DNA of 23,319 bases, from positions 1-23,319 of the IMG/VR virus record IMGVR_UViG_3300048003_000126; one strand, given 5' to 3'. The translations under genes and the position numbers were made by a program. Numbering within the stretch: position 1 is the first letter of the stretch; each line of letters starts with the position of its first letter. The notes under the pieces were generated by a model, which searched no databases, had not been told where the DNA came from, and worked only from the letters and a program-made list of their open reading frames with translations. Positions 7,136 through 14,785 of this stretch are shown here, in pieces. The stretch is from a virus.

Positions 7136-7330
7136 CTAGTTCTCCAATAGTCTGTTGTTTAACATAGTTTCTTTCTGTCTTTTCTGCTGTTCTATTAGAT
7201 AGTTAACAACAGATCTTTCCCCTGCACGATACCATACTTCTCGATCAGTAAACGATAAGTCTGGGTGTCTATCAGGAAACACACTACTTAAACTGTTTAT
7301 AAGTTCGTCAGTAATTACTGGTAAATTCAC
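7136..7330 (-). CDS. 64-aa first gene of the late operon
   Basis: Small protein with GTG start at 7330 (no ATG is available in frame near it), reading MNLPVITDELINSLSSVFPD and containing DREVWYRAGERSVVNYLIEQQ. The FPDRHPDL..TDRE-x-WY-x-AG-x-RSVV-x-x-L pattern is one I recall in a small protein placed before the portal in marine T7-like phages. Helical, no enzyme motif. It is the first gene after the terminator at 7410-7450, so its upstream region should hold a late promoter. No clear Shine-Dalgarno precedes the GTG, so the start is moderately certain. Confidence 0.75.
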   Translation of the reverse strand: MNLPVITDELINSLSSVFPDRHPDLSFTDREVWYRAGERSVVNYLIEQQKRQKETMLNNRLLEN

Positions 7331-7409
7331 AGAGATAAAAGTGTTATATCTATTTTATATGTTATCGTACTGATAGCAAGGAGTGGTTACCTTGTTGCAC
7401 AGAAAAATG
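7331..7409 (-). promoter_or_regulatory. Candidate late promoter region
   Basis: This is the only gap between the replication-module terminator and the portal operon, so a promoter is expected. On the minus strand it holds TTGCTATCAG followed by GATAACATATAAAAT, which could be sigma-70-like (TTGCTA and TATAAA, but spaced only 14 nt). It also holds a 5-bp inverted repeat CAAGG/CCTTG (7377-7394) around AACCACT. ACCACT also occurs in the capsid leader. I cannot decide between a host-type and a phage-polymerase promoter. Confidence 0.4.
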
Positions 7410-7450
7410 AAAAAGACTCTAGGTGAGTGGTTCCATCTAGAGTTTTTTTT
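7410..7450 (-). terminator. Intrinsic terminator after the exonuclease gene
   Basis: A 7-bp stem, CTAGAGT with ACTCTAG (7437-7443 and 7416-7422), encloses a 14-nt loop. On the minus strand it is followed by a C and five T (plus-strand A run 7410-7414), and A8 precedes it, so it could work in both directions. The exonuclease stop codon lies within the A run. It closes the replication module. Confidence 0.8.
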
Positions 7451-8183
7451 ATGGCTGCCAAAGTTTTACTTCACCTGTGCTGTAGTTGTAGTCTCCTTCT
7501 CGTAGTATTCTTGTGAGTCTTGCATTGAGAATAGCATCAGCAATACTGTAACCTTTCTTTGTATATGTCTCCTGTACCTTAGACCATAGTGCATCTCTAG
7601 TATCTGGTGTATCAGCTAGTGTCTTGGAAGCAGTAACCATACCCATACCTTTAAGACCTGCGATACCATCACCTGAGTCACCAGCTAGTGACATCTCAAA
7701 CCAATGCCTGTCTGCTTTCTTCTCTGTTATATGTAAGATCTCATCTTCTTGTATTAACTTACAAGGTATAGTCTTCATGTCTTTATCTACTGAGACTATG
7801 ATTGGATTTTTATACTGACCATTGGTAGCCAGCAACCCAAGGACATCATCTCCTTCAAGGTTTGGATAGGCAGCAGATTCATATTCATTCTTTATTTTTT
7901 TAATAATACTTTTAAGTGCTAGTGGTTTTCGTTTACCTATCCTGTTAAGTTTGTACTCAGGAAATATCTCATGTCGAAATGTAGGGTAAGAAGTAAAGCA
8001 CATAACTACATCATGCTTGTCTTCTGCTATTTGTTTATATACATCTAACCTGCTTTCAATCAGATTCATAATATCTCTTTCATCAGAGTGAAGAGTATGT
8101 TGCCAATCATTCCATCTTGTATCTACTTCACAAGCACAACAAGAAGAATAGACTAGCCAATCGGCATCAATTAATAAAGTCAT
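7449..8183 (-). CDS. 5'-3' exonuclease (T7 gp6-like, FEN family)
   Basis: Removes RNA primers and degrades host DNA in T7-like replication. The 244-aa protein has the FEN/PIN-type order: N-terminal LLIDADWLVYSS (first metal-binding Asp), YPTFRHEIFPEYKLNR arch region, LEGDDVLG (acidic metal ligands near residue 109-113), SVDKDMKTIPC, and AGDSGDGIAGLKGMG, the helix-hairpin-helix DNA-binding part with two further Asp. All expected acidic residues appear present. The ATG overlaps the primase-helicase stop by 4 nt (ATGA). In T7 the DNA polymerase gene lies between these two; here it does not. Confidence 0.93.
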   Translation of the reverse strand: MTLLIDADWLVYSSCCACEVDTRWNDWQHTLHSDERDIMNLIESRLDVYKQIAEDKHDVVMCFTSYPTFRHEIFPEYKLNRIGKRKPLALKSIIKKIKNEYESAAYPNLEGDDVLGLLATNGQYKNPIIVSVDKDMKTIPCKLIQEDEILHITEKKADRHWFEMSLAGDSGDGIAGLKGMGMVTASKTLADTPDTRDALWSKVQETYTKKGYSIADAILNARLTRILREGDYNYSTGEVKLWQP

Positions 8184-9793
8184 AGGTCAGCAAAGTCATT
8201 TTCATATACGATTAATCGACCTGTCTTCTGGTCGTATAATAATTTATCTACCTCACCTGTCATCCCTGTATGTCTAGACTTGAGTACCTTTAGCTGTAAT
8301 CGTTGTCTCTCACTAGCATCCCCTGTCTGGTTTCTGGAAGCCGAGAGTACAACATCTGATAGTTGAAGTAGTGAATGAGATCCTCTCAAGTCTGAAGTAT
8401 CAACCTCCCTGCCTGACTCATGTGATTGTCCTTGTGGTCTTCGTAAGTGACTGACCAATACAAGAGCTATACCTGTGGCTTCACATAAACTTCTTAGCTT
8501 GGTCATTATAATATCTATTGCTTTACGTTCATTGTCTAACTCTAAGCCTGACAAAACTATACTGATGTGGTCAAGGATTACTACCTGCACTCCATCTACT
8601 GTTGCTAGGTATCTGATCTGTTCTAGTAGTACATCAGGTTCAAGACTACCGAAATGGTTGTAAAGAAAAAGACTGCGACTTGACGTTAGTTTGTCAAATG
8701 CAGTCTTCAGACTAATTTTATCTATGCCATCCTCATCTAAATGCAAAGGCACATTCATGTCAATACCTACCAGACCTTGAAGAGTTCTTTGTACTGATTC
8801 TTCTAGTCCTATATAACCTACCTTCAATCCTCTCTTAAGAAAGTGATAGCAGAACTCCCTGCAAATTGTGGACTTACCTGCCCCACTTGCAGAAGCTACT
8901 GTGAATAGTTGGCTAGGAAATAAACCTCTTGTAAAATCATTTAGTTTTGGAAAGGGAAAGTCTGTAACAGCTTTGCTTGTTTCTTTAGTAAACAAATCCC
9001 AAGCATCAGCCGCATTGATTAAGCAGTCAGGTCTTACTGGTCTAGCCTTCCATAATCTTTCTTGTACTACATCTCCTTCACCTAGTACAAGATGATCGTT
9101 GACATCATTACGATCTAACCTAGCTATTGCAACCTTACCTTTGGGTAAGACTTCCATGCACTTCTCTGCTGCTTTATTACCTGCTTCATCGTTATCAAAG
9201 CATAAGACTATACGACAATAAGTATCTAACCATTTGTAGTTTGCTGCTAAATACTTAGCTGCTGATTGTACCCCTGATGGTATTGATATACAGGGAAACT
9301 TGTTGCCTTGTATTTGAGATCCACTCATGCAATCAATTTCGCCCTCGAAGCAACTAACAAATACAGATCCATTGCTGCCATGTTGTCGCCATAAGTGTTG
9401 ACCCCATAGCTGTACGTTAGACATCTCACCTATCCAGATAAACTTCTTATCTTGAAAGCGTATATGTTGTGCTACATCTCTACCCTTTTGGTCTTTGTAT
9501 GTAGCAACTTGAACAGGTTGTCCTCTGTATTCTGCCTGTCCATATCCAAATAGTTCGCAAGTCTCCTTAGTGATTCCACGTTTAGGTAAAGCTATAGGTG
9601 TAACCTTCAATAGTTTTGGATTTGTTTTCTTTAATGGAATAATGTTACTCACTTTCTTTTCTTTGGTTTTGTTTGGGTAATAGGTGTATTCGCAATCCAT
9701 AGTGAAGCAATGTTCATGTCCATCATCAAAGACTGCACAGTTCTTCTTGCCACACTCAGGGCAAACTTTCTTTAACTTATATTTGCTAGTCAT
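8180..9793 (-). CDS. DNA primase-helicase (T7 gp4-like)
   Basis: Bifunctional replisome enzyme: primes and unwinds at the fork. The chosen ATG at 9793 gives 537 aa beginning MTSKYKLKKVCPEC; it overlaps the upstream stop by 8 nt (ATGACTAG). A 14-codon longer form is possible. Zinc-binding cysteines C11, C14, C29 and C34; TOPRIM residues EGEID near 150-154 and DNDEAG near 200-205; helicase Walker A SGAGKST near 303-309; Walker B VVILDH; then a SHLRRPQG segment followed by the arginine-finger region. T7 gp4 is 566 aa, so the protein is full length with both halves intact. Its retention without a visible DNA polymerase is notable. Confidence 0.95.
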   Translation of the reverse strand: MTSKYKLKKVCPECGKKNCAVFDDGHEHCFTMDCEYTYYPNKTKEKKVSNIIPLKKTNPKLLKVTPIALPKRGITKETCELFGYGQAEYRGQPVQVATYKDQKGRDVAQHIRFQDKKFIWIGEMSNVQLWGQHLWRQHGSNGSVFVSCFEGEIDCMSGSQIQGNKFPCISIPSGVQSAAKYLAANYKWLDTYCRIVLCFDNDEAGNKAAEKCMEVLPKGKVAIARLDRNDVNDHLVLGEGDVVQERLWKARPVRPDCLINAADAWDLFTKETSKAVTDFPFPKLNDFTRGLFPSQLFTVASASGAGKSTICREFCYHFLKRGLKVGYIGLEESVQRTLQGLVGIDMNVPLHLDEDGIDKISLKTAFDKLTSSRSLFLYNHFGSLEPDVLLEQIRYLATVDGVQVVILDHISIVLSGLELDNERKAIDIIMTKLRSLCEATGIALVLVSHLRRPQGQSHESGREVDTSDLRGSHSLLQLSDVVLSASRNQTGDASERQRLQLKVLKSRHTGMTGEVDKLLYDQKTGRLIVYENDFADL

Positions 9794-10070
9794 AGTACCA
9801 GTTGTAGGTGAACTCTTTAATAGGAAAACTAACATTACCGATACACATTTTTCTATGTGACCTTACAATTTTTTCTGCTGATTTTCTATCAAGACTGTTA
9901 AATAAATACTGACTTCTTTCCCATTGTGTTTGATAATGACGATTGGCTTTTACTACGTCATCAAACCAACTTCCAAGAAACCATACATATAAGACAGATG
10001 ATCTTGTGTTGTACCAGTAGTCACCTTCATCAGCATTAGGTGGTTGACTAACATTACAAAGTTGAGCCAT
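9786..10070 (-). CDS. 94-aa protein with a PPN-x-D-x-G ... W-x-D-V motif
   Basis: Not recognised as a named family. The N-terminal third (SQPPNADEGDYWYNTRSSVL, then YVWFLGSWFDDV) resembles short Gly/Trp motifs of the type 'GD-x-W-x-N ... LYVW ... W-x-D-V' that I know from phage structural proteins. The rest is basic and helical (NRHYQTQWERSQYLF, KSAEKIVRSHRKM). The stop overlaps the primase-helicase ATG by 8 nt, and its own ATG overlaps the upstream gene by 17 nt. The neighbour 10054-10215 has the same motif, so the two look like diverged paralogues within the replication module. Confidence 0.72.
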   Translation of the reverse strand: MAQLCNVSQPPNADEGDYWYNTRSSVLYVWFLGSWFDDVVKANRHYQTQWERSQYLFNSLDRKSAEKIVRSHRKMCIGNVSFPIKEFTYNWYYD

Positions 10071-10215
10071 GATCTATTTCGTTTAAGTTGCAGTTGTGTT
10101 CTTTAAGGTTTACATCTACCCATTCTTTGCCAGTAAATACTATCCACATATTTCTATGGTCATCAAATACTACACAACCTATGTCTGGGTTCGGTGGTAA
10201 AGGAAAGCTAGGCAT
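10054..10215 (-). CDS. 53-aa protein, paralogue of the 94-aa neighbour
   Basis: The ATG at 10215 is preferred because it overlaps the endonuclease I stop by exactly 8 nt (ATGCCTAG), the pattern seen at five other junctions here; a longer frame reaches 10278. The product starts MPSFPLPPNPDIGCVVFDDH and continues NMWIVFTGKEWVDV. Compared with 9786-10070, both have PPN-x-D-x-G, then about 15 residues with alternating hydrophobics, then W-x-D-V. This looks like a small beta hairpin unit. Function unknown; placement between endonuclease I and primase-helicase is where T7 carries lysozyme gene 3.5, which I do not see here. Confidence 0.68.
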   Translation of the reverse strand: MPSFPLPPNPDIGCVVFDDHRNMWIVFTGKEWVDVNLKEHNCNLNEIDHGSTL

Positions 10216-10621
10216 ACCATTCAGTAGGAATAAATTTATCGCAGTAGAGAAACCCATGTCTCTCACACCATTTGGCATAAGAGATAGAGTTCTTTGCTTT
10301 GGTTAGTTTGGTCTTGCTATTTTGAAAACAAAACCTGATGTCTAGTTCGGGTCTAGTCTTCTTAATAACAAGATGTTTTCTTCTGTCCTCACTTGAGAAG
10401 TAACCCTTAGTTTCACAATAGAAATCATTAAGGATAAAGTCTGGTCTGTAGCTGTAACTAATTGTGTAGTCAATGCTGATAGTTTCATAAGTAAATTTTA
10501 TTTTCTTTTTGTGTAAACTGTCGGCAAAAGCAGCTTCAAACTTACTCTTGTATTTAGAAGTCGGCTGCTGTGGCAGTCGCTTTTTCTTCGTAGCTCGTTG
10601 GCTCTGCTGTCTCGAAGTCAC
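10208..10621 (-). CDS. Endonuclease I (T7 gp3-like Holliday junction resolvase)
   Basis: Cleaves branched DNA and helps break down host DNA. The catalytic set fits T7 gp3: Glu in SKFEAAFADSL, Asp in YRPDFIL, and the E-x-K of CETKGYF. It is followed by the family segments SSEDRRKHLVIKKTRPELDI and LTKAKNSISYAKWCERHGF. There is no ATG; GTG at 10621, 8 nt after a GGAGG, gives 137 aa, while GTG at 10636 would add five residues. T7 gp3 is 149 aa. It overlaps the end of the SSB gene by 68 nt in another frame, a long overlap for this genome. Confidence 0.93.
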   Translation of the reverse strand: MTSRQQSQRATKKKRLPQQPTSKYKSKFEAAFADSLHKKKIKFTYETISIDYTISYSYRPDFILNDFYCETKGYFSSEDRRKHLVIKKTRPELDIRFCFQNSKTKLTKAKNSISYAKWCERHGFLYCDKFIPTEWYA

Positions 10622-11213
10622 TTGCTCCACCTCCACCTGTAAAGGGAACTATATTTCTAAAGCAAATACTTAATGGCATACATCTAATACCCACACCATT
10701 ACCACCTGCGTTATATCCAGAAGCCAAGAAAGATACTTGTCCTTCTGTCTCTGGACTTATCTTCTCCATCTGTAATCTTTCATCCTCATTCATAAGGACT
10801 ACTTGACCGCTTTGTTCTTCAGTCTTATAGAAAGCAACAGGTGTATTGATACCCTTCATGCCTTTATAATTTTTCTTTAGTCTGATAACTAAATCACTCT
10901 CCTCGAATGACCAAGGGAAAGATGGTTGTCCTGTCTTTGAACTCTTAGTTAAACTAAAAGATCTATCAGGGAAAGCAGCTTTCAGTTGACCCTTCCATAT
11001 CTCTAGTAATCCTTCTAGTTCTTCAATGATATAAGCAGTAGCTTCTACCATCTTGCCTTCTTTGTTCTTCATCATTGACCCTACTGGTATCAATGCTTCT
11101 GTCTTCCACTTCTGTTCACCCATATACTCATCAGGTGTTACTAAATAAGAGTAACGAAAGCGAGTTCCTACAGGAGTGACTAACTTAATAGTCTCCGACT
11201 TTATGTTGTCCAT
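10554..11213 (-). CDS. Single-stranded DNA-binding protein (T7 gp2.5-like)
   Basis: Coats ssDNA at the fork and contacts helicase (and in T7 the polymerase) through its C-terminal tail. At 219 aa it is close to T7 gp2.5 (232). Features: an OB-like N-terminal body beginning MDNIKSETIKLVTPVGTRFR, aromatic-rich RFRYSYLVTPDEY, and a C-terminal tail with acidic residues ending in Phe (ADF), the hallmark of gp2.5 and bacterial SSB. First gene after a 70-nt gap containing a promoter-like -10 and a palindrome. AAGG lies 7 nt before the ATG. The match is by position, length and tail, so slightly less sure than its neighbours. Confidence 0.85.
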   Translation of the reverse strand: MDNIKSETIKLVTPVGTRFRYSYLVTPDEYMGEQKWKTEALIPVGSMMKNKEGKMVEATAYIIEELEGLLEIWKGQLKAAFPDRSFSLTKSSKTGQPSFPWSFEESDLVIRLKKNYKGMKGINTPVAFYKTEEQSGQVVLMNEDERLQMEKISPETEGQVSFLASGYNAGGNGVGIRCMPLSICFRNIVPFTGGGGASDFETAEPTSYEEKATATAADF

Positions 11214-11242
11214 GTTTTACCTTGGTAATTAACTGGTTAGAT

Positions 11243-11270
11243 CGTCTAAATTAGACGTTCATTTATTGTA
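11243..11270 (-). promoter_or_regulatory. Promoter -10 and palindromic operator before SSB
   Basis: On the minus strand a TACAAT (11265-11270) resembles a sigma-70 -10 box; a poor -35 (TTTACT) lies 16 nt upstream inside the end of the RNA polymerase gene. Eight bases downstream is a perfect 15-base palindrome, CGTCTAA-t-TTAGACG (11243-11257), at about the +1 to +15 position. This is the classical layout for a repressor site blocking initiation. No U run follows, so terminator use is unlikely. Binding protein unknown. Confidence 0.5.
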
Positions 11271-11283
11271 CCTTAGTTCTCTG

Positions 11284-13680
11284 TTAAGTAAATATATATG
11301 GTGCGTTCAACACATCAGTAATATCAAACTCCCCCATGCGTAGTGCCTTGGGTAAATCCTTTGTCTCACTCAGTTGTTGTACTGCCTGATGGTATAGATT
11401 ATCTAAATTATTATCACTATAAATATCATAGAAACTTTGCTTAACACATTGGATTAAAGTTTCTAATTCACTAGCTGGACTACCATAGCAATCGTGGATA
11501 ATACAGAATTGATCTAGTCCTTTCTTACTGGCAGCAACCAAACTTAAATGGCAATGAGCAGCGTCAAGACTATGGATATAATTACTAGGAAAACCTTGAT
11601 GTTGTTTTCTTTTATCTACCTTAGTCTTATCTGTTTCAGCTAGGTTTAAATATATAGTTGAGTTACTTATCTTGCTCTTGATTCTTTTACTTTGATTTAC
11701 ATAATAGTTTTGTTCGATAAGAAAACCTGATGGGCTATGCCAACGTATAGGTTTATTCTCTTTGTTAAAGCAGCGAGCAATAGTAGCTAAGTGTTTTAAA
11801 AGCAAAGGACTCTCAGGGGTTACAGCCTTTACCGAATGTTGAATCATGTGTGCTAAGTAAAAATTGTTCTGAAAATTTTTTGCCATTGAAATGTTTTCGT
11901 TTACAAAATATCTTTCTATGTAGTTAGCTATCCCGAATGTTGTTGAGTTATAAGGAACCATAAGCACAGGTTTCTTTATAAACTTTCTGGTTAACTTGTC
12001 CTTTACCTCAAGCCATTCTTTAGCTTCTGGTTTATCATCTTTCTCTAATTCTTTGAGTAAAACTTCTAAGATTTGTGCATATAAATCTTGTGGTTTATTT
12101 ACATTCTGCAAGTTAACTTTATTAGCTAGATGTTGGTTGCCTGTAAGACCTGCTATATGTTGATAGCCATTGTTCGTACCATCAAGACAGCATACATGAT
12201 GAGATACATAACCCCATCCATCTCTTTGAAACTCAGCCCACTCTCGACACCACCCAAGGAACATGAATGGTTCTTTCGCTTTACCCCATAGATCTACATG
12301 AGCAATAGGGTCATCATATATTTGTAGAGCTATATCAGTACCAGCAATGTAAGCCCACTCCAATCTATCTTCGTAGGATTCTTTATTAAGACCCCAATGA
12401 TTAGCACCAGCTATAGCCAACCAGTTAAGTTGTTTCTTGTTATTAATAGCAGCACCCTTATGAAATATATGTAGCCCTCTAGCTATGTCATTACCTTGTG
12501 GATGAAAGTGTGCAGTAACAGGGTACATCCTACCTGTCCAATCAAATTGATATACATGAAAGAACTTTTCATCAGTATATTTTTGTGCTGTATCTATCAT
12601 TGAAAGTATTTGATAGCGTTTGCTTTTATTGTGTGCGTTCATATCATGTATAAGAGAAGCTAAGTATCTCCATTCCTTTCTGCTATCTGGATTTGTGTCT
12701 ATATCTAATGGTTTTGTAGGCAGTTCAGCTAGTTCTCTATCAATCAATGAACCTACTTCTATTCTTTCTTCCCAACAATACACAAGAATTTCAAGCACAA
12801 ATTTGTTTACAGTCCAAGCAGTTTGACTCGCCAGAGTTAACGCTTTCAGACTTGTTGATAAGTTTTCTTCTTGTAATCTCTTTATCGAATCTCGATCAGT
12901 CGTCTTGATTGCTCTAGTCTGTAGTCTCTTTGTATAATATCCTCCATCATTAATAGAAGTCCAAGGTCTAGGCTTATCGAAGCATGGTTGTAGTAGTGGG
13001 TAGGCAGCAATACGATTAGATCTTCCTTTTCTTATGTACTCCATAAAGACTTCAGTAAAAATAATATGTGAGACAGTAGTATTCTTAATCCTTTTATTAA
13101 TTATCTTGACCATACCTATCTTGGTCATGGTTAGCTCAATAAGTTTTAGCCCAACCCTAAGTTTATTAGCCCTAGTCCAAGGCTCAAACTCATGCCCTTT
13201 CTGGTTCATGTGATAGACCATAAGATTTCTTTTATATCTTTCGTGCCTTGTATCATTTGTATGTTTAATAATATTTTTAAAGTGTTTTGGATCTACCTCT
13301 TCAAACTTAGTAAACCTCAGTTCATCCTCTAACATTTGCCCTATCTTTAGTGCAGTTGAAGTTGTTGTTTTAGATTGTGAAGTGCTATCTATTATTACTT
13401 TGAAAGCAATAAAAGATACTACGTCTAAGTCAGGAAACTGAGATAGGAACAAGGCAGATATAGCCTTGACTCCTACCTTGCCAGATAGAGACTCCCATAT
13501 ATGTTTCTGTAGTTCTTTACTTAGTTGTTCAAGACCAGCTTCAATCATGTTGCGAGCATAGTAGTTCTCAGACTCCCTGCCCTTCTCAATGTTTCTGTTT
13601 TGTTTACTGATCTTGTTATAAGCTGAGATGCTACAGATACTTTGCTCTAGCTCTAGTTGTTTCTTACTTGGTTCAATCAT
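11284..13680 (-). CDS. Single-subunit RNA polymerase (T7 gp1-like)
   Basis: Transcribes middle and late phage genes. The start is ATG at 13680, overlapping the integrase stop by 8 nt (ATGATTGA), giving 798 aa; T7 gp1 is 883. Catalytic motifs are complete: motif A FDWTGRMYPV near 379-388 (first catalytic Asp), DGTNNGYQH near 500, motif B RKFIKKPVLMVPYNSTTFG near 565-583 with the Lys and the Tyr that discriminates NTPs, FPSNYIHSLDAAH near 697, and motif C IHDCYGSPA near 728 (second catalytic Asp). The shorter N-terminus suggests a reduced promoter-binding/N-terminal domain. Its promoters in this window are probably like the one at 16708-16732. Confidence 0.96.
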   Translation of the reverse strand: MIEPSKKQLELEQSICSISAYNKISKQNRNIEKGRESENYYARNMIEAGLEQLSKELQKHIWESLSGKVGVKAISALFLSQFPDLDVVSFIAFKVIIDSTSQSKTTTSTALKIGQMLEDELRFTKFEEVDPKHFKNIIKHTNDTRHERYKRNLMVYHMNQKGHEFEPWTRANKLRVGLKLIELTMTKIGMVKIINKRIKNTTVSHIIFTEVFMEYIRKGRSNRIAAYPLLQPCFDKPRPWTSINDGGYYTKRLQTRAIKTTDRDSIKRLQEENLSTSLKALTLASQTAWTVNKFVLEILVYCWEERIEVGSLIDRELAELPTKPLDIDTNPDSRKEWRYLASLIHDMNAHNKSKRYQILSMIDTAQKYTDEKFFHVYQFDWTGRMYPVTAHFHPQGNDIARGLHIFHKGAAINNKKQLNWLAIAGANHWGLNKESYEDRLEWAYIAGTDIALQIYDDPIAHVDLWGKAKEPFMFLGWCREWAEFQRDGWGYVSHHVCCLDGTNNGYQHIAGLTGNQHLANKVNLQNVNKPQDLYAQILEVLLKELEKDDKPEAKEWLEVKDKLTRKFIKKPVLMVPYNSTTFGIANYIERYFVNENISMAKNFQNNFYLAHMIQHSVKAVTPESPLLLKHLATIARCFNKENKPIRWHSPSGFLIEQNYYVNQSKRIKSKISNSTIYLNLAETDKTKVDKRKQHQGFPSNYIHSLDAAHCHLSLVAASKKGLDQFCIIHDCYGSPASELETLIQCVKQSFYDIYSDNNLDNLYHQAVQQLSETKDLPKALRMGEFDITDVLNAPYIFT

Positions 13681-14533
13681 TAAGTACACCCACTACAGAG
13701 TGCAAAGCCTTTGGTGCTAAGTGTGCATAGATCATGGTTGTCTGTATGTCCTCATGCCCTAGCCAATCCTTTACCAGTAGTAAGGGAACTCCTCGTTGTA
13801 CTAATCTTGAAGCACAAGTATGTCTGCATAGGTGCAAGGTATAAAACTTTTTCTTTTCATAACCTAAATCTTTTCTAGCCTTCTGCCATATAGCATTAAG
13901 CCAAGCATAATCAACACCACAAAATACTTTTTCTGTTGGTTTTGCACCATAAGAAAAACATTTTTTCATTATCTTTTGTACTCTATCTGTCATAGGTACA
14001 GCTACAGCTTGATCGTTTTTTCTATCATTAAAATTAATTTGATTGTTTTCAAAGTCAACAAATCTGTTTTCTAGATTCATTAGTTCATTTACTCTGCAAC
14101 CTAAATCAATTAAACATTTAATAATTTCTGCTGCCATCCAAGTGTTTGGATTTTGTTTTGAATAAAGATTATCTAATAAATCTTTCTCCATGTCAGCAGT
14201 AAGAAACTCTACCTTATGTCCTTTCACTCTATGTCTTTTGGGTAGCTTGATCTCTTCTTTAATGTGACCATCAAAGACCATATGTTCCAATACAATTTTA
14301 AGATACCCTCGTTTAGTATTGATGACCGCTTTACTATTCTTCAGTTCATCCCTTAAATAATCCATCATCTTATTAACTACAGGTGTAGTTATTTTATTTA
14401 CAGGCAAGTCTCCAATAGCTTTGATGTTATGTTTCATAGCTATCAAGAAGTTTTGTGCTGAGTCTGTTCCGTTGTAGGTTCTCTTATACACAAGCCTTGC
14501 AGCTTCCGATAAGGTCGGTACTTTAGTTTTCAT
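13673..14533 (-). CDS. int: Tyrosine integrase/recombinase
   Basis: Site-specific recombinase of the phage integrase family, 286 aa. The catalytic set is complete: R147 (LGCRVNEL), a beta-hairpin lysine at about 172 (DRKND), H234-x-x-R237 (LHLCRHTCASRL), H260 (WLGHEDIQTT) and nucleophile Y269 (MIYAHL). The N-terminal part resembles a short core-binding (SAM-like) domain without an arm-binding extension. It lies directly upstream of, and coupled to, the RNA polymerase gene, an arrangement I recall in cyano- and pelagipodoviruses. No repressor gene is recognised and no attP is evident, so real lysogeny is unproven. ATG at 14533 is preceded by GAACCAC. Confidence 0.95.
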   Translation of the reverse strand: MKTKVPTLSEAARLVYKRTYNGTDSAQNFLIAMKHNIKAIGDLPVNKITTPVVNKMMDYLRDELKNSKAVINTKRGYLKIVLEHMVFDGHIKEEIKLPKRHRVKGHKVEFLTADMEKDLLDNLYSKQNPNTWMAAEIIKCLIDLGCRVNELMNLENRFVDFENNQINFNDRKNDQAVAVPMTDRVQKIMKKCFSYGAKPTEKVFCGVDYAWLNAIWQKARKDLGYEKKKFYTLHLCRHTCASRLVQRGVPLLLVKDWLGHEDIQTTMIYAHLAPKALHSVVGVLND

Positions 14534-14551
14534 TAGTGGTTCTCTATAAGG

Positions 14552-14785
14552 TTAGTTAGGTGTTAGATCATCTATCATTTCAAGATAACCTTGTTTGCCA
14601 AAGGCAATAAGATCAGGGATTGTATATTCTCTTGTAGAAAACTTATGTCCACAAGAAAGGCACACCCTACGTCTATAGACATAAGGTGTGTCGCTTTTAT
14701 TTCTAAAGCCTTTTGTTTGTTCAGCTTTTCTATGCTTAGTTTCCCTTACCTTTACGTCTAGGCTTCCGCATTTAGTACACTTCAT
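14552..14785 (-). CDS. 77-aa zinc-ribbon protein (NrdR N-terminus-like)
   Basis: The ATG at 14785 overlaps the upstream stop by 4 nt (ATGA) and gives MKCTKCGSLDVKVRETKHRK, so the first zinc knuckle begins at residue 3 as in NrdR; a five-residue-longer reading is possible. Knuckles: C3-x-x-C6 and CLSC, with RRRVCLSCGHKFSTRE matching the NrdR zinc-ribbon signature. The ATP-cone domain of true NrdR is absent (NrdR is about 150 aa). It is therefore a stand-alone zinc ribbon, probably DNA-binding and regulatory, just before the integrase. A phage Ogr/Delta-like activator is an alternative. Confidence 0.78.
   Translation of the reverse strand: MKCTKCGSLDVKVRETKHRKAEQTKGFRNKSDTPYVYRRRVCLSCGHKFSTREYTIPDLIAFGKQGYLEMIDDLTPN

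Noticed and set aside
12620-12826. Plus-strand frame inside the RNA polymerase gene
   Set aside because: Antisense shadow; the polymerase reading is continuous with all motifs.
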